Origin: a virus
Virus record (IMG/VR): IMGVR_UViG_3300047320_000101
Location: 1-45,052 of that record
Strand: one strand, 5' to 3'
Length of the DNA stretch: 45,052 nt
The notes beneath the pieces are model-generated. The model did not search any database. It was not told the origin of the DNA and was given only the letters and a program-made list of their open reading frames with translations. The translations under genes were made by a program, and so were the position numbers. This document shows, in pieces, positions 32,419-38,867 of the stretch (its first letter is position 1; the number at the start of each line of letters is the position of its first letter).

Positions 32419-32841
32419 TCAGGCTGCCTTGAGCGACTCGCGCAGTACCTGCAGCGCTTCAATCGCTTCAAGAATTGCTTTCTCGCCCTGGGCTTTTTCG
32501 TGCTGGCTAATGTGGTTGTCCGCCGTGGCATCGAAGATCAAACGGCCTACGTCACCGCACTCAGCCGAAAGGTGACCGAGCGCTACCATCAGCGGCTTGG
32601 CGTTAGGTTTCTCGCGAGCAACCAGGTCGAACCCGAACGGATCAGCCAGCGCCGACAGAGGGCGCATGTCACCGGTGTGCAACAAGATCCCGAACAGATG
32701 TTCGATGGTCAGGTGGTGAGCGTCGTTATCCGGGTTTGAGCGTTGGAGCAGGCTCACATGCGGAACACCCATCTTGGCGCTCAGCGACTTAGCTTCGTTG
32801 TCCTTGACCGCGTCGTGGCAGGCCCGCAAGAACTTGTCCAT
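32419..32841 (-). CDS. CII-like regulator (phage regulatory CII / CP76 family)
   Basis: A 140-residue protein starting MDKFLRACHDAVKDNEAKSLSAKMGVPHVSLLQRSNPDNDAHHLTIEHLFGIL. The first ~60 residues are an HTH region, followed by a helical C-terminal half. This matches the phage regulatory CII family. In position it equals lambda cII: after the cro-like operon start and before the replication genes. It probably biases the lysogeny decision by activating transcription of the repressor or integrase. The lambda-type oligomeric CII fold is not implied. Confidence 0.85.
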   Translation of the reverse strand: MDKFLRACHDAVKDNEAKSLSAKMGVPHVSLLQRSNPDNDAHHLTIEHLFGILLHTGDMRPLSALADPFGFDLVAREKPNAKPLMVALGHLSAECGDVGRLIFDATADNHISQHEKAQGEKAILEAIEALQVLRESLKAA

Positions 32842-33028
32842 TCGTAAAACCTCGTTTCTGTTTCCGTGGTGGCGTTATGCCAACCAGGAGATCATTCGTT
32901 CATCAACTGATCAGGGACGAGCCCATGACCATTTCTTCTTCCAGTCCCGAAACAGGGACCAGCGACAATCTTGAAATCTGCAACCGGCCTACCTTCCCAG
33001 CCGTGCGGTCCCTAATGAGGGCCGTTGC
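32842..33028. other. intergenic region between cII-like gene and small regulator
   Basis: A 187-bp gap in the early-right operon with no supported gene. On the plus strand it has a GTCCC-n6-GGGAC hairpin (32953-32968 area) followed by CAGCGA. The same arrangement recurs in the early-left leader near 35396-35410. In lambda the corresponding interval carries the CII-activated repressor promoter pRE, reading toward cI. A plus-strand promoter here would play that part, but I cannot identify one with confidence. Confidence 0.4.
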
Positions 33029-33220
33029 TCATCGCTTGGGAGCGAAGGCAATCACGTTGCTGTCGAGCGGGATGTTGTCGCTTGCCGCCTTCTTGAGCCC
33101 CGGCATAGCCAGCCGCAAAATCTGCGAGGCCAGCTCGTCCGGGGTAATGCCGATCTCCGACGCCCATCGCGCCAGGTCTTCCGTGTCGCCCTTCCGTAAG
33201 TCAACTACTGCACTGGGCAT
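33029..33220 (-). CDS. small early-right protein (63 residues)
   Basis: ATG at 33220 gives MPSAVVDLRKGDTEDLARWA..., a small, largely helical protein with a basic end (VIAFAPKR). The segment DTEDLARWASEIGITPDELASQILRLAM could be a ribbon-helix-helix or HTH-like dimer. It lies between the Arc-like gene and the cII-like gene. Function unknown. A longer frame to 33301 runs over the neighbouring gene and is not supported. Confidence 0.65.
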   Translation of the reverse strand: MPSAVVDLRKGDTEDLARWASEIGITPDELASQILRLAMPGLKKAASDNIPLDSNVIAFAPKR

Positions 33221-33242
33221 GAATCCCTCCTCTGCGGCCTGC

Positions 33243-33446
33243 TCAGGCCCGCCTTTTCTCCAGCTCAAACGGCAGCTCTCCGAGCGTTCGCTTGACCTCA
33301 AGCGCGGCCTCGATGATTTCTCGGCTAAGCACGCTGTGTTGCAGCTTCATGTCGCGGGCAACGTCCTTCAGCTCCTGAAAGACTTCATCATCAAGGCGCA
33401 CCTTCACCTGGTGCTCGTGCCGGTGGGCTTTATCGTCATAGGCCAT
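33243..33446 (-). CDS. ribbon-helix-helix (Arc/CopG-like) regulator
   Basis: A 67-residue protein from ATG 33446 (MAYDDKAHRHEHQVKVRLDD...). VKVRLDDEVFQELKDVARDMKLQHSVLSREIIEAAL has the beta strand plus two helices of the ribbon-helix-helix DNA-binding fold, with VKVRL as the DNA-reading strand. A longer frame to 33677 would overlap cro and is rejected. It probably regulates an early phage promoter. Confidence 0.8.
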   Translation of the reverse strand: MAYDDKAHRHEHQVKVRLDDEVFQELKDVARDMKLQHSVLSREIIEAALEVKRTLGELPFELEKRRA

Positions 33447-33486
33447 AGGGTTACTTCCGCATTCGGTCTTGTATCGGGAGTCAGGA

Positions 33487-33696
33487 TTAAGCGGCGTGAC
33501 TTGCATTTCGGGGGCGCGCCGGAATCGGGCGGATTTCATTCGCCTCGATGCGACCGTTATCAAGCAGCGAGATTTCGATGTTTCTTCCCGACCTAACCAT
33601 CTGGGAAATCGCGCTCTGATTAACCCCGAGAGCAGCAGCCAGCGCCGCTTGGGTGCCGTGCTTTTCGAGATATTCATTCAAAGGAATTTTTTTCAT
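33487..33696 (-). CDS. cro: Cro-type repressor
   Basis: A 69-residue HTH protein (MKKIPLNEYLEKHGTQAALA...). Residues ~14-38 are the helix-turn-helix (TQAALAAALGVNQSAISQMVRSG), like lambda/P22-type Cro proteins. It is divergent from cI, and its promoter overlaps the operators (33727-33755), with GGAAATTCC just before the ATG. It should bind the TAGCAnTGCTA operators and turn down cI and early transcription during lytic growth. Confidence 0.88.
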   Translation of the reverse strand: MKKIPLNEYLEKHGTQAALAAALGVNQSAISQMVRSGRNIEISLLDNGRIEANEIRPIPARPRNASHAA

Positions 33697-33726
33697 GGAA
33701 TTTCCACGGTTCGGTATCTGCCATGG

Positions 33727-33755
33727 ATAGTAGCAGTGCTACTTATCGCGAGCAA
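33727..33755 (-). promoter_or_regulatory. early-right promoter pR (cro)
   Basis: On the minus strand, -35 TTGCTC (33755-33750), a 17-bp spacer, and -10 TACTAT (33732-33727), about 25-30 bases before cro. The operator at 33731-33741 covers the -10 and the adjacent spacer, so repressor binding would block polymerase. Confidence 0.8.
33731..33741. promoter_or_regulatory. repressor operator O1 (right region)
   Basis: TAGCAGTGCTA, a perfect 5+1+5 palindrome overlapping pR. It is identical to the operator at 35332-35342. Confidence 0.85.
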
Positions 33756-33763
33756 CAAAATAC

Positions 33764-33774
33764 TAGCACCGCTA
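33764..33774. promoter_or_regulatory. repressor operator O2 (right region)
   Basis: TAGCACCGCTA, one mismatch from perfect symmetry, just upstream of the pR -35 and beside the likely pRM -35. Confidence 0.8.
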
Positions 33775-33775
33775 T

Positions 33776-33802
33776 TTGTGATTTAAGCAGCGGTGCTAAT
33801 AC
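33776..33802 (+). promoter_or_regulatory. repressor maintenance promoter pRM (leaderless cI)
   Basis: TTGTGA (33776-33781) and TAATAC (33797-33802), a 15-bp spacer (16 if the -35 is read one base left). The expected start is 33809-33810, only ~4 bases before the cI ATG, and no ribosome binding site is visible. The cI mRNA would be nearly leaderless, as in lambda. Short spacing suggests the promoter needs activation. Confidence 0.55.
33788..33798. promoter_or_regulatory. repressor operator O3 (right region)
   Basis: CAGCGGTGCTA (reverse: TAGCACCGCTG), the weakest match. It covers the spacer and the edge of the likely pRM -10 (TAATAC 33797-33802). Cro or excess repressor here would shut off cI, as at lambda OR3. 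Confidence 0.75.
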
Positions 33803-33812
33803 TCTTATCGGT

Positions 33813-34613
33813 ATGAATAAACGACGCCCTTTGACCCCCGAAGAAAGTGCTGAGAGCGCCAGGCTCAAGGCCATCTACGAAGAACGAAAATCTGCAGCAA
33901 AGGCTTCTGGAAGAAGCCTTACACAGGCCGATGTTGCCGAGGCGTGCGGCTGGTCAGGGCAAAGCGCCTTTAGTCAGTACGCGACTGGCAAGGTGCCGCT
34001 GAATGTTGAGGCGCTGCTGAAGCTGGCGAAGGTCCTTGAGTTCAATCCAGAGCAAGTCAGCCCACGCCTTCTCTCTCTTGTGAGTCTCAATTCGGCACCG
34101 AGTGATGCTGTTGTCGGCAGATCTGCCGAGCTCGTCCCAATGAGTATTTGGGACGAAAGCACACCGCTTGACGACGATGAGGTTGAGGTTCCGTACTTTG
34201 CTGAAGTCCAATTAGCCGCCGGAAGTGGTATGACACATGTTGTAGAGGTTCCAGGAAGGAAGCTGCGCTTCTCCAAATCAACGCTGCGTGAGGCCGGGGT
34301 CAACATCAATGACGCCATGTGTGCAAGGGTTCACGGCCGAAGCATGGAGAGGATGATTTTAGATGGGGCGGCGGTCGGCGTTGATCGTGGCCAAACAGAC
34401 ATCATTGATGGCGAAATTTATGCCTTTGACCACGAAGGCATGCTGCGAACTAAGTATCTCTACAAGCTCCCAGGCGGCAATGTTAGAGCTCGCAGCGAGA
34501 ACCATGAGGAGTATCCGGACGAGATATTCACCGCGGAGCAAATGGCAGAAATCCGGATTCTAGGGCGCGTTTTCTGGTGGTCTACAGTCCGGCGAGCGCC
34601 TCGAAGGAGCTAG
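33813..34613 (+). CDS. CI-like repressor with LexA/S24 self-cleavage domain
   Basis: A 266-residue prophage repressor from ATG 33813 (MNKRRPLTPEES). Residues ~20-75 are an HTH domain (SLTQADVAEACGWSGQSAFSQYATGKVPLNVEALLKLAKVL). Residues ~135-250 are an S24 peptidase domain. It shows an Ala-Gly cleavage site in VQLAAGSG, the nucleophile Ser in VHGRSMERMI and the Lys in MLRTKYLYKLPGG. RecA filaments after DNA damage should trigger self-cleavage and induction. Thirty further codons upstream are open but contain the operators. It is the only gene rightward from the switch before the lipoprotein cargo. Confidence 0.92.
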   Translation: MNKRRPLTPEESAESARLKAIYEERKSAAKASGRSLTQADVAEACGWSGQSAFSQYATGKVPLNVEALLKLAKVLEFNPEQVSPRLLSLVSLNSAPSDAVVGRSAELVPMSIWDESTPLDDDEVEVPYFAEVQLAAGSGMTHVVEVPGRKLRFSKSTLREAGVNINDAMCARVHGRSMERMILDGAAVGVDRGQTDIIDGEIYAFDHEGMLRTKYLYKLPGGNVRARSENHEEYPDEIFTAEQMAEIRILGRVFWWSTVRRAPRRS

Positions 34614-34733
34614 TACCAATTCCGGTGATCCGCAGGCTTTACCGCATTCGCGATAAGCCACGTCTGCCGGGATGGCCAATGGTGGCCGCGTGCCGCAAAT
34701 GGTAGATTTGTGGCTAAATTTTGGAGGGATACC

Positions 34734-35270
34734 ATGAAGCTAAAAAGCATTGGACTGTTCTTGCTTGCCGCCACAGCACTATCAGGTTGCGTTTCGCAGC
34801 CCGTGGAACCGCCGCCAAAAATCCTCCCTGTGCCTACATGCTCTTCAAAAGATCAGTGTGATGCAATGTGGACAAAAGCCATCGAAGAGGTTCAAAACCT
34901 TAGCGGGATGAAAGCTCAGATTGCGACAGACTCCTTTGTGCAAACGTTTAACGGAACTGGCAGCAGGCTAACCGGGACAGTAAAACGAGTGCCTCAGCCT
35001 GATGGAACAACTGCTATCGAAGCGAGCTTTTCGTGCCGTTATACCTGCGGAAACCTACCTTATTCCGCACTGAATCTGTTTATTGTCAACGTCAACAGCG
35101 CAGGCGCTGGGTTCAAAAACTCCAAACCCGACGCTCGTGACAACCCAGCCATTGCGGAGGCGCCCATGACAAAAGAGGCGTACCAAAAGGCACAGATTCA
35201 AAAGCTTACTGATCTTAATCTTCCCTATGCGGAGTACCAGAAAAGGTACAAAAAGATTATGAGCGAGTAA
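34734..35270 (+). CDS. outer-membrane lipoprotein cargo gene
   Basis: A 178-residue lipoprotein. It has a signal peptide with lipobox LSGC, lipidated Cys19, and Val at +2, so outer-membrane retention is expected. The mature part has a Pro-rich start, two Cys pairs (CSSKDQC ~44-50 and CRYTC ~100-104) and a charged helical end. GGAGGG precedes the ATG at 34734. It lies in the immunity region between cI and the early-left promoter, in the same direction as cI, with its own terminator. Lambda rexAB sits similarly and is expressed in the lysogen. A role in blocking phage receptors is plausible for a lysogen-expressed lipoprotein, but unproven. AT-richer than its neighbours. I do not recognise the family. 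Confidence 0.85.
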   Translation: MKLKSIGLFLLAATALSGCVSQPVEPPPKILPVPTCSSKDQCDAMWTKAIEEVQNLSGMKAQIATDSFVQTFNGTGSRLTGTVKRVPQPDGTTAIEASFSCRYTCGNLPYSALNLFIVNVNSAGAGFKNSKPDARDNPAIAEAPMTKEAYQKAQIQKLTDLNLPYAEYQKRYKKIMSE

Positions 35271-35287
35271 CCGTTCATTTCAGAGCG

Positions 35288-35311
35288 AGCCCGCCGAGTG
35301 CGGGCTTTTTT
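35288..35311 (+). terminator. intrinsic terminator after the lipoprotein gene
   Basis: AGCCCGC-CGAGT-GCGGGCT followed by TTTTTT, 17 bp past the stop. It insulates the early-left promoter, which begins 20 bp further on. The stem matches the shared CCCGCC-NN-GTGCGGG set. Confidence 0.93.
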
Positions 35312-35331
35312 ACGCCTCAACAAAAATATAT

Positions 35332-35371
35332 TAGCAGTGCTATTTACATCAAATAGCAGCAGTGCTACTTT
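35332..35371 (+). promoter_or_regulatory. early-left promoter pL with two repressor operators
   Basis: -35 TTTACA (35343-35348), a 17-bp spacer, -10 TACTTT (35366-35371). Operator TAGCAGTGCTA (35332-35342) abuts the -35, and CAGCAGTGCTA (35357-35367) covers the spacer and -10. The two operators are 25 bp apart. They match those at 33731-33798, 1.6 kb away, so repressor could loop the DNA as in lambda OL-OR. Confidence 0.8.
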
Positions 35372-35433
35372 TGCTTCGTCGCAACGCAGTCCCCACATCG
35401 GGACCAGCGAGCAGACAGGGTCAAGTGGCCTGC

Positions 35434-35515
35434 CGCTCTTTAACAGCCAGCGCAATAAACAACAGACCGCACTGCCTCTACCGGCGACCGGCGAGCAGAC
35501 AGGCCCGAAAGCCTG
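35434..35515 (+). promoter_or_regulatory. nut-like antitermination site in the early-left leader
   Basis: CGCTCTTTAACA (35434-35445) is a near-perfect boxA, as in rRNA and lambda leaders. A hairpin CAGGC-CCGAAA-GCCTG follows at 35500-35515. No N-like gene is evident. The only leader frame worth noting is a 38-residue one at 35548-35664, without a good ribosome binding site. The rest of the leader (35372-35686) holds a GTCCC-n6-GGGAC hairpin near 35396-35410 and no supported gene. Confidence 0.6.
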
Positions 35516-35686
35516 CCCACGACAGGAACAACCTGGACGGCTGCTCGATGGTGAAACGCCAAAACCGTGTGAATGACCCGGCAAGCAATGCGCCCCGCTC
35601 CTCCAGCGGCAATAGGACGGACAGCATCACTGAGCAGCCTTCTCGCGAGGGCTGCTTGGGATGACAACCGACAGGACACACCCCTC

Positions 35687-35848
35687 ATGAAGCACTCAGC
35701 AGCTGTTTCCCTTCTCGACCAGTGCGCCACCAACTACGAACGCAACGCGGTCATTCAGGAAAAGGAAGGACGGTACGACGACGCGGCAAACAGCAGGACG
35801 ATCGCCGCCGACTACCGGCAAGCGATTGAAACGCTCCAGGCTGAATAA
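35687..35848 (+). CDS. small early-left protein (53 residues)
   Basis: ATG at 35687 gives MKHSAAVSLLDQCATNYERN..., a helical acidic protein with the segment DDAANSRTIAADYRQAIETL, resembling a short TPR-like helix pair. It is the first gene of the early-left operon. Upstream is a hairpin (35633-35656) followed by GGGATGACAACCGACA, an element that recurs before the next genes. Function unknown. Confidence 0.7.
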   Translation: MKHSAAVSLLDQCATNYERNAVIQEKEGRYDDAANSRTIAADYRQAIETLQAE

Positions 35849-35911
35849 GCATCACTGCTGCACCTTGGCGACAGGGTGCATCGGGATGCAACCCAACCCA
35901 GAGGAATCACC

Positions 35912-36349
35912 ATGTTCGGCAAACTGTTTGGCAAGAAATCCGGCGAAGCCCGTCAGGCCCTGGCCGTGATGACCAACCGCGACCTTATGCAGGCTTCGGT
36001 ATACGGCGTGTTCTACGTCGCTTCCGCTGATGGCGACATCGAAAAGGAAGAGATCGAGAAGATCGAGAAGCTGATCAACAACTCGGCTGCCCTGAAAGGC
36101 TTCGGTGCCGAGCTGAGCAACACCATCGACCGGGCCAAGGCCGACTTCAACGACGGCGGCCCTCGCATCATCCGGCAGAACGCCGAGAAGGAGCTGAAGG
36201 ACCTGGCCCACAGCGTCGACGACGCAGCCACCGTGCTGAACTTCATGCTGACCGTGGCTGAGGCTGACGGCGACATCGAAGACGCCGAAATGGTGGTGCT
36301 GGAGAAGGCCGCCAAGATCATGAATCTCAACCTCAAAGACTACCTGTAG
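35912..36349 (+). CDS. TerB-family protein
   Basis: A 145-residue all-helical protein of the TerB/tellurite-resistance-B superfamily from ATG 35912 (MFGKLFGKKSGEARQAL...). It shows two acidic repeats typical of the fold, VASADGDIEKEEIEKIEKL (~42-60) and VAEADGDIEDAEMVVLEKA (~118-136), which may bind metal at the membrane. Phage early operons often carry a TerB protein. Its role there is unknown, and linking it to tellurite would be over-reading. It is followed 2 bp later by a small membrane-protein gene that begins with the same residues (MFG). Confidence 0.88.
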   Translation: MFGKLFGKKSGEARQALAVMTNRDLMQASVYGVFYVASADGDIEKEEIEKIEKLINNSAALKGFGAELSNTIDRAKADFNDGGPRIIRQNAEKELKDLAHSVDDAATVLNFMLTVAEADGDIEDAEMVVLEKAAKIMNLNLKDYL

Positions 36350-36351
36350 TC

Positions 36352-36516
36352 ATGTTCGGCAGGCTCAGCAACAAAGCGCGATCGCTGGCCGCCTACGGGC
36401 TCGCCGGCGGGGTCGTCTTCGTCGATTCAACCAGCCGCATCCTTTCGATGGTCGGCGACCTGGTACTGGTCGCTCTGCTGCTGATGGTGTTGTTGATCGG
36501 CAAACAAAAACCGTAG
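36352..36516 (+). CDS. small membrane protein next to TerB
   Basis: A 54-residue protein (MFGRLSNKARSLAAYGLAGG then VVFVDSTSRIL...) with a hydrophobic N-terminal half, a strong C-terminal helix (VGDLVLVALLLMVLLIG) and a KQKP tail. It starts 2 bp after the TerB-like stop, so the two are probably co-translated. It might anchor the TerB-like protein at the membrane (inference). Confidence 0.7.
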   Translation: MFGRLSNKARSLAAYGLAGGVVFVDSTSRILSMVGDLVLVALLLMVLLIGKQKP

Positions 36517-36581
36517 TCATCACTTCTGCCCATTCAATGAGTGGGCAGCGGGATGACAACCCGACAAGCACGGAGCACCAA

Positions 36582-37346
36582 ATGAGCGAACAAACACTTC
36601 AACAGCTTCTCGCTGAGCGCGTCACGGCTTTCGCAGCCAGCGATAAGCCGGTCGAAATCATCGACGACCACGTCAAGAAAATGTTTACCAGCGTAATCGA
36701 CAGCTGCTTCGGCCGTTACGGCGACATGGGCAAGCAGGTCGAGGAAGCTATCAAAGCCGCGCTGCCAGCCAATCTGACCGAAATCTTCGAGCTGACCCGC
36801 TACAACGCCATGATCGCCTCTGCGCTCAAGGAAAAGTGGGAAAACAGCGGCGTCGAGGCAGACATGGTGCGCCTGGCACAGCAGCAGATCGACGAAGTTC
36901 TCAACAAGGACGCAATGCCTGAAGTGATCAGCCTGCAGGCCCTGATGGAAGCCTTCGTCGAGGACCACAAAGAGTCCGCCGCAGAGGAACACTGGGAGCA
37001 TCCAGATATTCGATTCCAACCATCTGACTACGGCGGCCTGCATATCTACTTCGACAAAAAACCCAAAGATCACGGTATTTCGAGCTACTCCAGAAGCTCT
37101 GAGCGCAGCGAATACACGCTCGACAACGCCATCCACATCAGCTTCGACCGTCACGGCAAGGATCGGGACGAGAAGGGTCGCGAGGTTGGAACGGTGTACT
37201 CCGCCAAAATCGATGGCGAGAAGATCAGTCAGACCCTGCGATTCCGTTCTCCATTCGAGAAGATGGTCGCTGCGCTCTACTTCGGTAAATCCAAGATCAT
37301 CGTCGACTGCGATGAGGATGAGTTCAGCTACGGCATCTACGACTGA
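36582..37346 (+). CDS. early-left protein of unknown function (254 residues)
   Basis: From ATG 36582 (MSEQTLQQLLAERVTAFAAS...). The N-terminal ~130 residues are helical, with a segment KPVEIIDDHVKKMFTSVIDSCFGRYGDMGKQVEEAIKAAL. The C-terminal part is beta-rich (GGLHIYFDKKP, HISFDRHGKDRDEKG, VGTVYSAKIDG, SKIIVDCDEDEF). No enzymatic motif or membrane segment is seen. Similar proteins occur in early regions of Pseudomonas phages as I remember them. Upstream is hairpin 36526-36548 plus CGGGATGACAACCCGACA. Confidence 0.75.
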   Translation: MSEQTLQQLLAERVTAFAASDKPVEIIDDHVKKMFTSVIDSCFGRYGDMGKQVEEAIKAALPANLTEIFELTRYNAMIASALKEKWENSGVEADMVRLAQQQIDEVLNKDAMPEVISLQALMEAFVEDHKESAAEEHWEHPDIRFQPSDYGGLHIYFDKKPKDHGISSYSRSSERSEYTLDNAIHISFDRHGKDRDEKGREVGTVYSAKIDGEKISQTLRFRSPFEKMVAALYFGKSKIIVDCDEDEFSYGIYD

Positions 37347-37388
37347 ACAACCAGCGCCACAGAGGCTGCATCGGAATGTCGGCGGGTC

Positions 37389-37508
37389 ATGAAAAAAGCA
37401 TCTCCAGAGCAATCAGATTGTGGCGAATACCCGGACGTCGATTGCAGTAAATGGTGTGGACCGACATTCCAATGCAGCTTCGATAGGTGGCCACTGCCTG
37501 CCCAGTGA
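37389..37508 (+). CDS. very small Cys-rich protein (39 residues)
   Basis: ATG at 37389 with GGCGGG six bases upstream gives MKKASPEQSDCGEYPDVDCS, then KWCGPTFQCSFDRWPLPAQ. It has four cysteines (DC..DC..WC..QC) and two tryptophans, suggesting a zinc knuckle. Too short to place. The upstream element resembles, more weakly, those before the three preceding genes. Confidence 0.5.
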   Translation: MKKASPEQSDCGEYPDVDCSKWCGPTFQCSFDRWPLPAQ

Positions 37509-37570
37509 GCGAGCAATAGGAGGATGACCATCATGAAATAGACCATAGCCCGAAGATCACAGCATCTTTG

Positions 37571-37602
37571 AAAGGCCCGAACGTCCAACGGGCCTTTCTT
37601 TT
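37571..37602 (+). terminator. intrinsic terminator in the early-left operon
   Basis: AAAGGCCCG (37571-37579) pairs with CGGGCCTTT (37589-37597), followed by CTTTT. It divides the early-left operon after the first five genes. Antiterminated transcription from pL would pass it. The rest of the 37509-37703 gap holds nothing else I can support. Confidence 0.88.
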
Positions 37603-37703
37603 GCCCCGCCTTTATCCGTCAGCACTCTCCCCTGCGCCCAGCGGCAACCAGCAGGCGGCCCGAGTGCTGACGAATACACGCAACCCATACCGAGGAATCA
37701 GCC

Positions 37704-37985
37704 ATGCAATCACTCCTGCAGCAGCGCTTCGCCGGACTTCAGGCCCTGCGCCTCCGCTCAGTAATCGCCACTTCCGAGTTCTACTCCATGATCGGCAAGG
37801 AACAGCCTGCGCAAGAGATTCGCTATCAGGTCGTCACCAAGGGCAAGGCGTATCACATCATTGAGCTGGCCACCCGCAAGGTGAAGGGCTTTCGCTGGAC
37901 TTGGAAAGAAGCCGTGAACTTCGCCCAGCATCTGGAAGCGCGCGCCGACGACATCAAGCTCTCGCTGTCAGGGGATCGGAAATGA
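37704..37985 (+). CDS. early-left protein of unknown function (93 residues)
   Basis: MQSLLQQRFAGLQALRLRSVI... A helical start, then a small alpha/beta part (EIRYQVVTKGKAYHIIELATRKVKGFRWTWKEAVNFAQHLE) that looks like a compact single domain. GAGGAATCA lies before the ATG. It overlaps the next gene by 4 bp (ATGA). Confidence 0.75.
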   Translation: MQSLLQQRFAGLQALRLRSVIATSEFYSMIGKEQPAQEIRYQVVTKGKAYHIIELATRKVKGFRWTWKEAVNFAQHLEARADDIKLSLSGDRK

Positions 37986-38215
37986 TCGGTAAACCTCTTC
38001 CGGATCCGCGCGCCGCCGCGCTGGCCGATATCGAACGAAAGATTGCCGAGTTCTTCGGTTCCGGCGGCAAGCCAACCGAGGCGCAAGGCTTTGAACCCAA
38101 GCGCCCGCCAGCACGGTCCAACACGATCGATCCTGAAACGGTGCTCAATCGCCGGCGGCCTTCTCCAACCCAGGCGGAGCGTATCGCGCTGCGGCGAATC
38201 ATGGAGGAGCTATGA
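37982..38215 (+). CDS. early-left protein of unknown function (77 residues)
   Basis: ATG 37982 overlaps the previous stop. MIGKPLPDPRAAALADIERK... is basic and Pro/Arg-rich, with a short helix at each end (IERKIAEFFGSGG and QAERIALRRIMEEL) and a disordered middle. No recognised domain. It overlaps the next gene by 4 bp. Confidence 0.7.
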   Translation: MIGKPLPDPRAAALADIERKIAEFFGSGGKPTEAQGFEPKRPPARSNTIDPETVLNRRRPSPTQAERIALRRIMEEL

Positions 38216-38673
38216 GCAAGCGCAAGGCAAACAACGGCTTTGCCCGCGCCGAACGAAGCTGCCGGGCCTTGCTCCGAACCAATCATGTCGCGGTCGTGAA
38301 CATCGACCCAAGTGGCGCCCAGATCATGGCGAACTGGAAAAGCTGCCGGCAAATCCGGAGCTTGGCGATTGCCAACGCTCTGTTCGACTTCTCCTACCGC
38401 TGGACGATCTACATCAGCGCCATGTGTCGAGACGAGCGCGGCGGTGAGTACGTCAAGTCGGTGGAGATATCGCCGGAGGGAATCTACAAGGTCGAGCGAC
38501 TGACGGATGCCATCGAGCATTACTACCTGGAGCTGCGGAACAGCTGCAACCCAAACCACTTGGTTGCGTCTGGATGGATCGCCGTTCCCGCGGAGGTATC
38601 GCTTGAAGAGACACAGGCCGCGAAGTTGTTCTACGCCGCCGGGGCCTGGCATCAGGTGAAGGTTGCAGCATGA
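38212..38673 (+). CDS. early-left protein of unknown function (153 residues)
   Basis: MSKRKANNGFARAERSCRAL..., an alpha/beta protein with a basic N-terminus. The segment ALLRTNHVAVVNIDPSGAQIMANWKSCRQI is followed by a beta-rich middle and a helical region (RLTDAIEHYYLELRNSCNPNHLVASGWIAVP). It recurs in Pseudomonas phages as I remember it, without known function. Overlaps both neighbours by 4 bp. Confidence 0.75.
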   Translation: MSKRKANNGFARAERSCRALLRTNHVAVVNIDPSGAQIMANWKSCRQIRSLAIANALFDFSYRWTIYISAMCRDERGGEYVKSVEISPEGIYKVERLTDAIEHYYLELRNSCNPNHLVASGWIAVPAEVSLEETQAAKLFYAAGAWHQVKVAA

Positions 38674-38867
38674 AGCGCCTCAGCAACCAGGTGCGCCAGC
38701 GCCGACGACAGACATGGCTGGATCTACCGGCCCACGGAATTGAAGAGGCAGGCCATGGCCAAGAGCAACGCGGATATTCAGCGGGACAAGCGAGCCAAGG
38801 AGAGAGCCTTGCTCGACCGGATCGGCGCCGAGAAACGGTCGCTGATTGTGTCGAAAGCGCTGGCTGA
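38670..38867 (+). CDS. possible small basic protein (65 residues)
   Basis: ATGA overlap with the previous gene. MKRLSNQVRQRRRQTWLDLP... is strongly basic at the start. The second half overlaps the 38755-39120 gene in another frame and looks like low-complexity shadow. It may be expressed by coupling, but its reality is doubtful. Confidence 0.35.
   Translation: MKRLSNQVRQRRRQTWLDLPAHGIEEAGHGQEQRGYSAGQASQGESLARPDRRRETVADCVESAG

Noticed and set aside
33723-33812. Longer cI start at 33723
   Set aside because: The extra 30 codons contain the operators and pRM; the ATG at 33813 fits a near-leaderless cI.
35548-35664. Possible 38-residue N-like antiterminator in the early-left leader
   Set aside because: Basic at the start but lacks an arginine-rich boxB-binding pattern and a good ribosome binding site.
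35912-36349. Tellurite resistance function for the TerB-like protein
   Set aside because: The TerB fold is present but no other ter genes are nearby; the name alone does not support resistance.
36534-37412. Minus-strand open frame of 292 codons opposite the 36582-37346 gene
   Set aside because: Plus-strand product has a start, operon context and upstream element; the minus frame has none.
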